From Candidatus Heimdallarchaeota archaeon (GTDB lineage Archaea; Asgardarchaeota; Heimdallarchaeia; Heimdallarchaeales; Kariarchaeaceae), in contig JAOUKW010000022.1 of NCBI GenBank assembly GCA_029882335.1, positions 1 through 19,472 of the forward strand: DNA of 19,472 bases. Reading direction: 5' to 3'. Below, piece after piece: positions 6,828 through 14,752 of this stretch. The notes beneath the pieces were generated by a model. It was not told the origin of the DNA and made no database searches. It was given only the letters and a program-made list of their open reading frames with translations. A program made the translations under genes and the position numbers. How positions within the stretch are numbered: the first letter of the stretch is position 1; each line of letters starts with the position of its first letter.

Positions 6828-8105
6828 ATGAACTATCAACCAAGTCATGAGCTGATAGAAAAATTTGATAAAGTTTTTAAAACTGTCAGAAAAAACGGAT
6901 TAATTATTCCTTTTTCTATTGATACCATACTGAAAGACATGATTGATCTTGGAATTTCTCCCTTACAAGCAATTGATATAGCTTACTCAATTCATCCATT
7001 TTTAGCTGATGGAATCGATACCAAAAAAATATTTCAGCTTATTAGCCAATCAGCAGAAATTTTTGTTCCTGAAAAAGAGATTCAAAATATTTTAAAAACC
7101 GTAAATGAAATTCTGTTAAATAATAATACGAGAATACCATTTAATTATACTTCAGTACGATTAATCCTATCTAATTATCTTATTAAATTTCAGTATAGTA
7201 ACTCAATTTTAAAAGAATTAACTGATGAAATGGTTAGAGTTTCCAAATCATTGAGATTGACAGAGATTAAAGAAGTAACCATTGAAAAATTAATTCCAGC
7301 AGTGACACGAAATATACTAGGTATAAATCCTTTTATTCAAGAAAGATGCTTAGATGATTATAAAAATACCTTAAACATCGTTAAATTAATTAATAATGCT
7401 TGGGATTTAATTCCCAAAGAAGAAAAGGTATCGAACCTGATTTCCCTATTTAATTCAATTTATAGGGTGATACTACTATCATTTAATTATTTACCCGGAT
7501 CAAATATTCATAAAACTATGTCTCAAGTAAATAAATTTGTTGCTGAATACAGTCATAAGGAACATGATAGTATACAAGCAAAAGAAATTTATCTGCTAGG
7601 TAAATCAACCAAAGAACTATTGGACATTCTAAATCATAAAGATAATCAAACAATACATCTGCATGTTTGGTTAGAATTCATAGATATACTAGCTGAAGTT
7701 GTTAAAGGATTAATGAATCGTGGGGCAATGAAGTGGATTATTGTAGTTGACCCATTTGGAAATGAATTATATGCGAAATTCTCTACAAAAACTAATCATA
7801 ATAGACCATTAATGGCAATGGCGTTATCAGGTATACAAACAATGATTAATGAATTAACAGATCAATCAATTAAACAGATTGAACATACAGAAGGATCATA
7901 TCTATTAATTGAAAGGAGACAGCTATTCTCTGTACTTACAATGGTTGATTTGTCGACGCATTTAGTCAGACAAAAATTAGAAGCATTAGCAGACTATATT
8001 GAAATCGAACTGCATTTGGAGATTAAAGAATTTAGAGGTGGAGTTAAAGTATTTTATACAGTATTAGACAAATTTATTGATGAACATTTAAAGAATTATA
8101 TTTGA
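6828..8105 (+). CDS. Uncharacterised protein: two ATP-cone-like segments and a longin/roadblock-like C-terminal domain
   Basis: I do not recognise this 425-residue, probably cytoplasmic protein. Residues about 12-80 (KTVRKNGLIIPFSIDTILKD... DTKKIFQLI) follow the pattern of an ATP-cone, the nucleotide-sensing domain of ribonucleotide reductases and NrdR: basic residues, IPF, helix, then a closing helix. A second, weaker copy may occupy about 90-160 (RIPFNYTSVRLIL... TIEKLIPAV). A helical middle (165-295) follows. The C-terminal 300-395 (MKWIIVVDPFGNELYAKFS, ALSGIQTMINEL, GSYLLIERR, LVRQKLEALADYIE) alternates strands and helices like the longin or roadblock sensor domains abundant in Asgard archaea. 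I chose ATG 6828 over TTG 6807, which lacks a ribosome-binding site. It is divergent from the methyltransferase; a nucleotide or GTPase-linked sensor is speculation. Confidence 0.7.
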   Translation: MNYQPSHELIEKFDKVFKTVRKNGLIIPFSIDTILKDMIDLGISPLQAIDIAYSIHPFLADGIDTKKIFQLISQSAEIFVPEKEIQNILKTVNEILLNNNTRIPFNYTSVRLILSNYLIKFQYSNSILKELTDEMVRVSKSLRLTEIKEVTIEKLIPAVTRNILGINPFIQERCLDDYKNTLNIVKLINNAWDLIPKEEKVSNLISLFNSIYRVILLSFNYLPGSNIHKTMSQVNKFVAEYSHKEHDSIQAKEIYLLGKSTKELLDILNHKDNQTIHLHVWLEFIDILAEVVKGLMNRGAMKWIIVVDPFGNELYAKFSTKTNHNRPLMAMALSGIQTMINELTDQSIKQIEHTEGSYLLIERRQLFSVLTMVDLSTHLVRQKLEALADYIEIELHLEIKEFRGGVKVFYTVLDKFIDEHLKNYI

Positions 8106-8177
8106 CCAAGAGTTTTCTATTCTATAGATTAATTATCGATTTATTTTTATCTCTTAAATATCTAAAATTATCAGAGA

Positions 8178-8606
8178 ATGACGCTAGAAAAAAGTTCCAG
8201 AGAGAATCGATCTCCTACGACATTTTGGATGGAAAAGGAACTCAAGATAGAAGCACAAAAAATAGCTCAGAAAATTAATATTTCATTAACTGATTTGATT
8301 AATAAATCTGTTCAAAACTACCTTGATAGAGGTTTCAAACAAGATGATGAAGAAATGGGGAAAAAAATCGCAGCAGCAGTTATGTCCCACGATATTAGAG
8401 AATCAGGTATTTATGAAAATAAAATTAATGAAATCAACTCTGAAGTTAGAGGTTTGGTTGCAAGGGTGAATGAAATGGAAAACAGAATGGAGAAATTTTC
8501 CACTAGCGATGATATTGACACTAAAATAAGAAGATTATTTGAATTAAAAGTTGACCCCATTATTAATAGATTAAGTGATATATTGGAAAATATTCAGAAG
8601 AACTAA
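8178..8606 (+). CDS. Small ribbon-helix-helix protein with coiled coil
   Basis: Probable DNA-binding protein of 142 residues. Residues about 12-50 show the ribbon-helix-helix pattern: a strand (TTFWMEKELK), a first helix (IEAQKIAQKIN) and a second helix opening with SLTDLINKSVQNYL. The rest (about 65-140) is highly charged and heptad-like (NKINEINSEVRGLVARVNEM, later LSDILENIQKN), suggesting a coiled coil that would oligomerise the protein. No toxin partner lies beside it, so an antitoxin role has no support here. It follows the 425-residue gene by 72 bp on the same strand and could be co-transcribed with it. Its TAA overlaps the stop of the DtxR-family gene by 4 bp (CTAA). Regulated genes are unknown. 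Confidence 0.65.
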   Translation: MTLEKSSRENRSPTTFWMEKELKIEAQKIAQKINISLTDLINKSVQNYLDRGFKQDDEEMGKKIAAAVMSHDIRESGIYENKINEINSEVRGLVARVNEMENRMEKFSTSDDIDTKIRRLFELKVDPIINRLSDILENIQKN

Positions 8607-9145
8607 TCAAAGGTTCTTTTACAAATTTTGGATTCTGGAATTTTCTCTCCACAAGGACAAGTCTCAGGATTATTATACCGTAATTGAATTTGATTTACTA
8701 ATTCACAAGATGCAATTAACATCAATTTTGATGCTTCATCATGTGCTTGTTCAACCGTCATACCGAGGGAATCAACAAGATAAACTTCCAATAGACGATG
8801 GTGTTTCAATTTTTCATATGCTGTGTTTTTTCCCTCATCTGTAATCTTCACGGGCATACCTTTACTATGGGTAATCCAACCTTTATCCCTAACTCGTTTA
8901 ATTGCAGTTGAAACGGTGCTCTGAGGCATTTGCAATTCATCTGCAATTACTTTACTTGTTAATCCCTCAGTCACCAAATTTCGATCTCGTCTACCTCTGA
9001 AACCTCTTGTAGTTGTACTTTGTGAAGCAATGGCTGCCTCATAATTTTTTATCAACAGAATCATCATAATAGTTTCATTGAATTTACCTCGAAGTTCTTT
9101 ACCCATTTGCTCTTGTATTTCTTTGATTAGTTTAGGAGTCAACAA
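8603..9145 (-). CDS. DtxR/MntR-family metalloregulator with an altered metal site
   Basis: Winged-helix regulator: GLTSKVIADELQMPQSTVSTAIKRVRDKGWI (61-91) and the wing PVKITDEG (98-105) lead into the DtxR dimerisation domain HHRLLEVYLVDSLGM (115-129). A 20-residue basic insertion (about 40-58, RGFRGRRDR) precedes the recognition helices. Ancillary-site ligands appear kept (H116, E120, H135), but in the HEEAxxxEH-type helix the primary positions C/E, E and H are S139, M142 and L143. Cysteines at C147, C163 and C165 (CPCGEKIP) and C175 may provide a different, thiol-rich site. No SH3/FeoA domain is present. The start is uncertain: TTG 9145, TTG 9142 or ATG 9106. It lies downstream of the two-repeat HTH gene and copA on the same strand, so metal sensing fits the context; the metal is unknown. 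Confidence 0.72.
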   Translation of the reverse strand: MLTPKLIKEIQEQMGKELRGKFNETIMMILLIKNYEAAIASQSTTTRGFRGRRDRNLVTEGLTSKVIADELQMPQSTVSTAIKRVRDKGWITHSKGMPVKITDEGKNTAYEKLKHHRLLEVYLVDSLGMTVEQAHDEASKLMLIASCELVNQIQLRYNNPETCPCGEKIPESKICKRTFD

Positions 9146-9224
9146 ACAAATCTAAAACAACCGTATAACGATTAATAATAAAATTCACTATATTCTCAAT
9201 CTATATTTACCAATAAGAAAATAT

Positions 9225-10343
9225 TCATTGATCTTTAATAGGAATTTTAGGATCAAATTTTAGCATTTTTAGTATCATAGGTAAATAATTAATACTTTTT
9301 ATTAATTTCATATCTGGAATATTCATATAATAATTAATTGGGTCTCCCAAAATATAATCTTTATTCCTATAAAAAGAATATAACTGAGTATAGACCTCAT
9401 CAAAGCTTTCCTTGGATTCATGAGCAGAAATAATAAAACCATCTAAATTTTTGTATATATAGAAATGAGGAGATAATAACATACGTATTTTCTCAGATGT
9501 TTCTGCTCTATCCTCGGGGGCTAATTTTGGTCGATATTTTGTATAATTAAAAACAAGTGTTTTTAAACCCAATCTTTCTATATCTGGAACTACACGAGGG
9601 AAACATATTTTCTTTTTTAAGAATTTTCTTTTGGCATTGGCAACAGTATTTCTAGAAACACCTACTTCATCTGCAATTAAAGTATCTGTTTCATCAGGAT
9701 ATTTAATTAATCCGGCAAGTACTTTTTTCTCAGCTTTGGTTAATTTGATTCTCTTTATTCGACCAAAAGGAATAGATTTTCTAGTTTCATATGGTTCTGA
9801 TGAAAATCCAAACAAACGTGCCAATAAAGATTCATAATCTAGAAAACTTAACATCTGTGAAATTTCAAAGGGAAAAGCCACATGAGTCATACCATCCTTT
9901 GAAAGGAATTTATTTTCACTATATACCTGCATAAATTCCATTTGATTCTTGGCATATTCCGTATAATTTTGACTTACTGATAAACTAAATGAATGATTGG
10001 CTTCTGATACAACATAAAAATCTTCAGTAAAAGATTTTACCATATCACCAGCAACCCTCATTCTTTCGTCAAAGGTTGTGAAGCGATTTAACTCACCAAA
10101 CATAATGAATAATAATTCAAAATCTAACACTGGGAAATTTGGAATAAAAAATCGATGATAATAATGAGATTCCTTTAATCTAGTTTTGATTGAGCTAAAT
10201 GTAGATTTCTTCATACCAATATGACTATGAATTGCTTGATCTGTCAAATCGGGCCATTTTACAAGACTATGTAACACTCTTGCTTCATTTTGGGACAAAT
10301 CAAAATTCAAATCACTATCTCCAATTCGTTGAAATGAACTCAT
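9225..10343 (-). CDS. Two-repeat HTH transcriptional regulator (Lrp-like)
   Basis: A 372-residue protein built from two homologous halves. Repeat 1 (about 13-180) and repeat 2 (about 199-362) each open with a winged HTH: LSQNEARVLHSLVKWPDLTD...KKSTFSSIKTRL and LTKAEKKVLAGLIKYPDETD...SRNTVANAKRKF. Shared landmarks are ARVL/KKVL, KWPDLTD/KYPDETD and the following basic helix. Each HTH is followed by an alpha/beta domain of about 110 residues, probably a ligand or dimerisation module, ending in a similar helix (SLLARLFGF and PMILKMLKF). The fused repeats would let a monomer contact DNA like an Lrp-type dimer. It lies 167 bp downstream of copA and upstream of the DtxR-like gene on the same strand, so it is a candidate for reading the copA operator array. 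The effector is unknown. Confidence 0.7.
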   Translation of the reverse strand: MSSFQRIGDSDLNFDLSQNEARVLHSLVKWPDLTDQAIHSHIGMKKSTFSSIKTRLKESHYYHRFFIPNFPVLDFELLFIMFGELNRFTTFDERMRVAGDMVKSFTEDFYVVSEANHSFSLSVSQNYTEYAKNQMEFMQVYSENKFLSKDGMTHVAFPFEISQMLSFLDYESLLARLFGFSSEPYETRKSIPFGRIKRIKLTKAEKKVLAGLIKYPDETDTLIADEVGVSRNTVANAKRKFLKKKICFPRVVPDIERLGLKTLVFNYTKYRPKLAPEDRAETSEKIRMLLSPHFYIYKNLDGFIISAHESKESFDEVYTQLYSFYRNKDYILGDPINYYMNIPDMKLIKSINYLPMILKMLKFDPKIPIKDQ

Positions 10344-10415
10344 TATTTTATAATAATATGAATTATTACAAAAAGTGTTTGATTGATCACATTAATTTCA
10401 AAACTCTGACATTTT

Positions 10416-10442
10416 AAAAAAAAGAAGGGGAAACATAAAAAA
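10416..10442 (-). terminator. T-rich terminator after copA
   Basis: Reading with copA, the region 70-95 nt past its stop contains a T6 run (10442-10437) and then CCCC-TT-C-T8 (10430-10416). Archaeal RNA polymerase terminates at T tracts without needing a strong hairpin. These tracts lie ahead of the next gene (start 10343) and would separate its transcript from that of copA. Called from base composition and position. Confidence 0.4.
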
Positions 10443-10510
10443 TTAGATTTAATAATTAACAAACCCTAAAAACCAGTTTTGGATGTGGCGGTTTATTATT
10501 ACGAGTTACC

Positions 10511-13072
10511 TCATACAACTGGACTTTTATATCGTTTTAGAAGTAGAGAACTGGTCACAACGCTGACAGAGGAAAATGCCATAGCCAATCCGGCAACTTC
10601 TGGTGGGAGTGTAAAGGTCTCTGATGTAATTGCTCTTATTAGGGGGATAAATATCCCTGCTGCAAGTGGGATACCAAGTACATTATATCCAAACGCCCAA
10701 ACAAAATTCCATTGAATTCTTCTAAAGGTAGTTCTAGATAAATCAATTGCAGTTACAACATCTCTCAAATCACTTTTCATCAACACGATATCAGCTGTTT
10801 CAATTGCAACATCTGTACCAGCTCCAATTGCCATACCAATATCTGCTTGAGCTAGTGCAGGACTGTCATTGATCCCATCTCCAACCATAGCGACTATTTT
10901 TCCAGTCTCTTGTATTTCTTTCACTTTTTTAGCCTTGTCTTCTGGTAGTACCTCTGCCATTACATTATCAATTCCTACTTCAATAGCAATTGCCTTTGCA
11001 GTACGCAAATTATCACCAGTGACCATCCAAACATCAATTCCTAATTTCTTTAGGGCAGTGATTGCTGCAACAGATTCTTCTTTTACAGTATCAGCAACTG
11101 CAAGAATACCTGCGAGTTTACCATCAATTACTACTAACATTGCAGTTTTGCCTATATTTTCCAATTCCATCATCTTTAAATCGGTTTCCTCAGAAATTGC
11201 CAAATTCAATTCTTTTAATAAATATCTTGAACCTACAATAATTTCCTTTTTGGAAACAACTGCTTTTACACCCTTACCAGCAACTATCTCAAATTCAGTA
11301 GGTTGGTGTAATTTTTCCAAATTTTCCTTGCCATATCGAGTGATCGCTCTTCCTAATGGATGTTCACTTCCGGATTCTGCAGAAGCTGCAAAATATAAAA
11401 GGTCGTTTTCAGAAATTTCAGATAATGAGATAATATCTGTTAATTCAGGTTTTCCATGAGTAATTGTTCCTGTTTTATCTAAGATTATGGAATTTATTTG
11501 GTGAGCTGTTTCTAATGGTTCTCCACCTTTTATTAAAATTCCATTATCCGCACCTAATCCAGTCCCTACCATCACCGCGGTGGGTGTTGCTAACCCAAGT
11601 GCACAGGGACATGCAATTACCAAAACAGAGACTGCAAGCAGAAATGAAAAGAGGAAATTCGATGTTCCAGCAGGTAACCAACTTTGAGGAACAACACCAG
11701 TAGACAGGAGAATATACCATATAATGAAATCAAGTATTGCGATTCCTACTACAATAGGAACAAACACTGATGAAATTCGATCAGCCATTGCTTGAATAGG
11801 TGCCTTAGATGACTGAGCATCTTCGATTAATTTTATTATTTGAGATAAAGCGGTTTCAGACCCAATCTTGGTTGCTTTCACAAAAAGAACACCATTTTCA
11901 TTGATTGTTGCTCCAATAACATCATCATCCTTTTGCTTTGTAACTGGAAGGCTTTCACCTGTAATCATTGATTCATTTACTGCAGAATTACCATCTACGA
12001 CAACTCCATCAGTAGGAATTTTTTCACCAGGATATACTTTCAAAATATCATTTTTCTGGATCATTTCTAGTGAAATTTCACTTTCATCAATCATGTTACC
12101 ATTTTCATCATAATTTACTAATACAGCGGATTTTGCCTGAAGATTAACTAATTTTTTGATTGCTTCAGATGTCCTCCCTTTAGCTCTTGCTTCCATATAC
12201 TTACCAAGAATAATAAAGGTAATTAAAAGTGCAGAAGTCTCAAAGAAGATAGCTCCTTCAAATTGAGGTACTATCATTCGATAGATCATTGAAAATAAAC
12301 TGTAAAAATAGGCTGCAGACGTACCTAACGCAACCAATACATCCATTGTGGCTGTTTTATGTGAGAGAGCTTTATATGATTTGACATAAAAACCATAGCC
12401 AATCCAAAATTGTACAAAACTTGCTAGAACAAACATTATGAATTCTGTCAGAAATAAATTAGGCAAAATTTCTACCATGTAAAACCCATGAAATGAAGGA
12501 ATGAACATGAAAACCATGGAAATGAGAAATATAGGAAAAGATAAAACGCTGCTGTAAATTAATTTTTTCTTCCATTTTTCAATTTCCTCTTTTTTACCTA
12601 ATCTATCAATGTTTACTTTTTCTTCTGAAATGCTTGCTGAATATCCAATTTCTTCAATATATCCAATCAAATTTCGAGGTCCAGTTATGTTAGAATCATA
12701 CTCTATTTTCGCTTTTTCAGTGGTTAGATTTACACTAACACTTTTTACCCCTGATTTAGTCCCTACATGTTCTTCAATTGCATTAACACATGCTGCACAA
12801 GTCATTCCATTAACATCAAATGTAATTGAACCAGGAGTGGAAGCTTCTACTAATTCTGCAGAATATCCAATCCCTGTTACCCATTCAATAATTTGATTGT
12901 CATTGATTGAGGAATCATATTCAATTTCTGCTTGCTCACCCAACAAATTGACACTGACTTTCATTATACCTTCTTGTGAACCAACAAAACTTTCAATTGA
13001 ATTAACACAAGAAGCGCACGTCATACCTGTAATATTAAATATATTTTTTTTCGTAGCTTCTGTTTTACTCAC
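10511..13072 (-). CDS. copA: Cu(I)-exporting P1B-type ATPase CopA
   Basis: Pumps Cu(I), possibly Ag(I), out of the cell using ATP. Two heavy-metal-binding domains come first, each with the CxxC loop (GMTCASC with C19/C22, GMTCAAC with C92/C95, numbered from GTG 13072). Then come the membrane segments with the CPC ion site (VIACPCALGLATPTA), the actuator TGES (MITGESLPV), the phosphorylation site DKTGT, the P1B nucleotide-binding SEHPLG, and the hinge GDGINDSPALAQADIG. YN in FGYNVLGIP and SS near the end are the TM7 and TM8 marks of the Cu(I) subgroup. An in-frame TTG (13159) would add 29 implausible residues read from the operator region; GTG 13072, 5 nt after the strong site AAGGTGG, is the better start. 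Length is 853 residues, normal for the family. Confidence 0.93.
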   Translation of the reverse strand: MSKTEATKKNIFNITGMTCASCVNSIESFVGSQEGIMKVSVNLLGEQAEIEYDSSINDNQIIEWVTGIGYSAELVEASTPGSITFDVNGMTCAACVNAIEEHVGTKSGVKSVSVNLTTEKAKIEYDSNITGPRNLIGYIEEIGYSASISEEKVNIDRLGKKEEIEKWKKKLIYSSVLSFPIFLISMVFMFIPSFHGFYMVEILPNLFLTEFIMFVLASFVQFWIGYGFYVKSYKALSHKTATMDVLVALGTSAAYFYSLFSMIYRMIVPQFEGAIFFETSALLITFIILGKYMEARAKGRTSEAIKKLVNLQAKSAVLVNYDENGNMIDESEISLEMIQKNDILKVYPGEKIPTDGVVVDGNSAVNESMITGESLPVTKQKDDDVIGATINENGVLFVKATKIGSETALSQIIKLIEDAQSSKAPIQAMADRISSVFVPIVVGIAILDFIIWYILLSTGVVPQSWLPAGTSNFLFSFLLAVSVLVIACPCALGLATPTAVMVGTGLGADNGILIKGGEPLETAHQINSIILDKTGTITHGKPELTDIISLSEISENDLLYFAASAESGSEHPLGRAITRYGKENLEKLHQPTEFEIVAGKGVKAVVSKKEIIVGSRYLLKELNLAISEETDLKMMELENIGKTAMLVVIDGKLAGILAVADTVKEESVAAITALKKLGIDVWMVTGDNLRTAKAIAIEVGIDNVMAEVLPEDKAKKVKEIQETGKIVAMVGDGINDSPALAQADIGMAIGAGTDVAIETADIVLMKSDLRDVVTAIDLSRTTFRRIQWNFVWAFGYNVLGIPLAAGIFIPLIRAITSETFTLPPEVAGLAMAFSSVSVVTSSLLLKRYKSPVV

Positions 13073-13077
13073 TTTAA

Positions 13078-13084
13078 CCACCTT
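13078..13084 (-). promoter_or_regulatory. Strong ribosome-binding site deciding the copA start
   Basis: On the minus strand this reads AAGGTGG, a good match to the archaeal 16S anti-Shine-Dalgarno, 5 nt before GTG 13072. It fixes the copA start and places the upstream sequence, including the octamer array, outside the coding region. Confidence 0.7.
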
Positions 13085-13101
13085 GTAATAATAAGCTATA
13101 T

Positions 13102-13217
13102 TGACATATATCAAATTTTGACCTATTATTATTTGACATATTATAATATGACATATCAATTTATAAATATATCGACATGTCGAAATATGACATATTAGAT
13201 TTTGACATATTTATTTC
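13102..13217. promoter_or_regulatory. Seven-unit octamer array (TGACATAT) in the copA promoter, probable operator
   Basis: Seven copies of one octamer on the plus strand begin at 13102, 13119, 13134, 13149, 13173, 13188 and 13203. Five are exactly TGACATAT; 13119 is TGACCTAT and 13173 is CGACATGT. Spacings are 17, 15, 15, 24, 15 and 15 bp. The single wide gap contains the TATA box TTATAAAT (13161-13168), so four units lie on the copA side and three behind the box. The variant at 13173 is the core of a perfect 12-bp palindrome, TCGACATGTCGA (13172-13183), and the unit at 13102 lies in the near-palindrome TTGACATATATCAA. This is the design of a multi-site operator. The likeliest target is copA; the hydrolase at 13295 could share it. 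The bound protein is not known. Confidence 0.7.
13161..13168 (-). promoter_or_regulatory. TATA box for copA
   Basis: ATTTATAA on the minus strand (TTATAAAT on plus) is the best TATA element before copA. Transcription would begin near 13135-13140, giving a leader of about 65 nt that contains the AAGGTGG site and two to four of the octamer units. It occupies the only enlarged gap in the octamer array. Confidence 0.45.
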
Positions 13218-13294
13218 ATAATTTAATATGCATATGTTAGATGAAAATTCAGGATATTTAATTCAATCTGTAGTGATAATATAATTCGATTTTT

Positions 13295-14752
13295 ATGAAA
13301 ATCCATAAAAATAAAAATATGATACCTGACGAAATTAGTCCAGAAACACAAGAAATACTAGATACATTAATAGCAGAGGAAATGACGGTTGAACGAGTCC
13401 CTGGCTTAAGTATGGCTATAGTTAGTAAAGGAAAAATTATTTACACACAAAATTATGGATCTAAAAATTTAGAAGAAAGAATTCCTTCTGATTCAGACAC
13501 CTTATACAGGATTGCATCAGTAACTAAATCGTTTATCTGTGTAGGTATTTTACAACTTCATGATTTGAAAAAGATAAATATTCATGACCCAATTTCAAAA
13601 TATCTACCAATTAAACTAGGATTTGAAGAAAATCCAATTACCATTCACCATTTAATGAACCATACATCAGGAATTCCAGATATTGTTGGAGGGGTGAGCT
13701 ATCACCAATTTTACCATTTAATTGATGATTCACAAATCCCACCATTCATTCCTTTTACATCTTGGAATGACTTGTACAGACATCTAAATGGAGCTCAGGA
13801 ATATATCACCGATATACCTGGAAAGAGATTATATTACTTCAACATAGGATATACTTTGTTGGGTAGAATTATTGAATTGGTTTCAGGAATGTCGTTAAAT
13901 GAATATTTACAGCAGAATATTTTCAGTCCATTAGGTATGGAAAACTCCTCATTCATTGTTGAAGATGCTGAAAAAACAGGAAATCTGTCTACACCGTATA
14001 AATTAGGTAAAAATAATATCGTTGAAAAAACATCATATTATGCAGTGAACAATACATTTGGATATGCACCAGGGGGATTATTTTCATCAATCAATGAGTT
14101 ATCTAACTATATGATCATGATTTTAAATAATGGGGAATTCAATGGTAAACGTATATTATCTGAACATTCAATAAAATTAATGCAAGAATTTCATTTTAGT
14201 GAAACCAAAAATTCACAATTATTTGGAAATACTATTGGAAATTTTGGTAAAGCAGGATATGGATACGGATTTGGGGTACATGATGATTTTTATGGTCATA
14301 AACTTGTCCACCATTCAGGATCTCATATTGCATCTAGTGCATGGTTCGCAATGATACCTGATCTTAATTTAGGTGTAATTTTCCTTGCAAATAAGCATCC
14401 AAGTCCTAGAATGTTTGCGCTTGCAACCTTGGGTCTACTGCTTAAGAAAGATATACACTATCAATTCCCTATATTGAAAAATAGAACATTGTTTAAACAA
14501 TTAACAGGTGTTTATCACACATATAAGTCAATTTCAAAAATAAAAATTGTCGCAAAAGGTGGTTCTCTTTTCTTCTGTAGTCTAGATGATAAACACCAAG
14601 TACCCATTCATCGACAAGATGATTTATTGTATTATTTTGCAACGGCTTCAGGAGAAAAAGATCCTGTAGAATTCGAGATAGACCAACAGGGTCAAGTTTG
14701 GCTTCATCATGAAAGAAGAAAATTCAAAAAAATAAGAAATTTAGATCAATAG
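13295..14752 (+). CDS. Serine hydrolase of the beta-lactamase/penicillin-binding protein class C family
   Basis: A 485-residue active-site serine hydrolase. The three family motifs are present: SxxK as SVTK (75-78, nucleophile S75), YxN as YFN (181-183) and the KTG-box equivalent HSG (340-342). Flanking family signatures such as LYRIASVTK, LMNHTSGIPD and PGGLFSSINELSNYM also fit. Residues about 415-485 form a beta-rich tail like those seen in esterase-type members. There is no signal peptide or membrane segment, so it is probably cytoplasmic; archaea lack murein, so a peptidase or esterase activity is likelier than a cell-wall role. ATG 13295 is taken as start; ATG 13319 is possible. It is divergent from copA beyond the octamer array and its stop overlaps that of the next gene by 7 bp. 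The substrate is unknown. Confidence 0.83.
   Translation: MKIHKNKNMIPDEISPETQEILDTLIAEEMTVERVPGLSMAIVSKGKIIYTQNYGSKNLEERIPSDSDTLYRIASVTKSFICVGILQLHDLKKINIHDPISKYLPIKLGFEENPITIHHLMNHTSGIPDIVGGVSYHQFYHLIDDSQIPPFIPFTSWNDLYRHLNGAQEYITDIPGKRLYYFNIGYTLLGRIIELVSGMSLNEYLQQNIFSPLGMENSSFIVEDAEKTGNLSTPYKLGKNNIVEKTSYYAVNNTFGYAPGGLFSSINELSNYMIMILNNGEFNGKRILSEHSIKLMQEFHFSETKNSQLFGNTIGNFGKAGYGYGFGVHDDFYGHKLVHHSGSHIASSAWFAMIPDLNLGVIFLANKHPSPRMFALATLGLLLKKDIHYQFPILKNRTLFKQLTGVYHTYKSISKIKIVAKGGSLFFCSLDDKHQVPIHRQDDLLYYFATASGEKDPVEFEIDQQGQVWLHHERRKFKKIRNLDQ

Noticed and set aside
8178..8606. Ribbon-helix-helix protein as the antitoxin of a toxin-antitoxin pair
   Set aside because: No small toxin-like gene is adjacent; the following gene is a convergent DtxR-family regulator and the preceding one is a 425-residue protein.
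8575..8844. Plus-strand 89-codon open frame
   Set aside because: It lies across the end of the ribbon-helix-helix gene and antisense to the DtxR-family gene; no family features and no promoter.
10469..10480. AAAAC-CA-GTTTT as a hairpin terminator or regulatory stem after copA
   Set aside because: The stem is five weak base pairs with a two-base loop, too small to form; the T tracts further downstream are the better terminator.
10869..13088. Several plus-strand open frames of 60-196 codons opposite copA
   Set aside because: All are antisense shadows of the strongly supported copA reading frame, with low-complexity translations.
13073..13159. A 29-residue N-terminal extension of CopA from an in-frame TTG at 13159
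   Set aside because: It is translated from the octamer array and promoter, has an unnatural composition rich in I, Y and C, and lacks a ribosome-binding site, whereas GTG 13072 has AAGGTGG directly upstream.
13102..13217. The octamer array as a CRISPR array or replication origin iterons
   Set aside because: Units are only 8 bp with AT-rich 7-9 bp spacers and no cas genes, so not CRISPR. No orc1/cdc6 or rep gene lies beside it, and the array brackets a TATA box, so an operator is the better reading.
13295..14752. A true antibiotic-resistance beta-lactamase
   Set aside because: The motifs define the broad serine hydrolase family only; no signal peptide, and cell context in an archaeon makes a resistance role unlikely.
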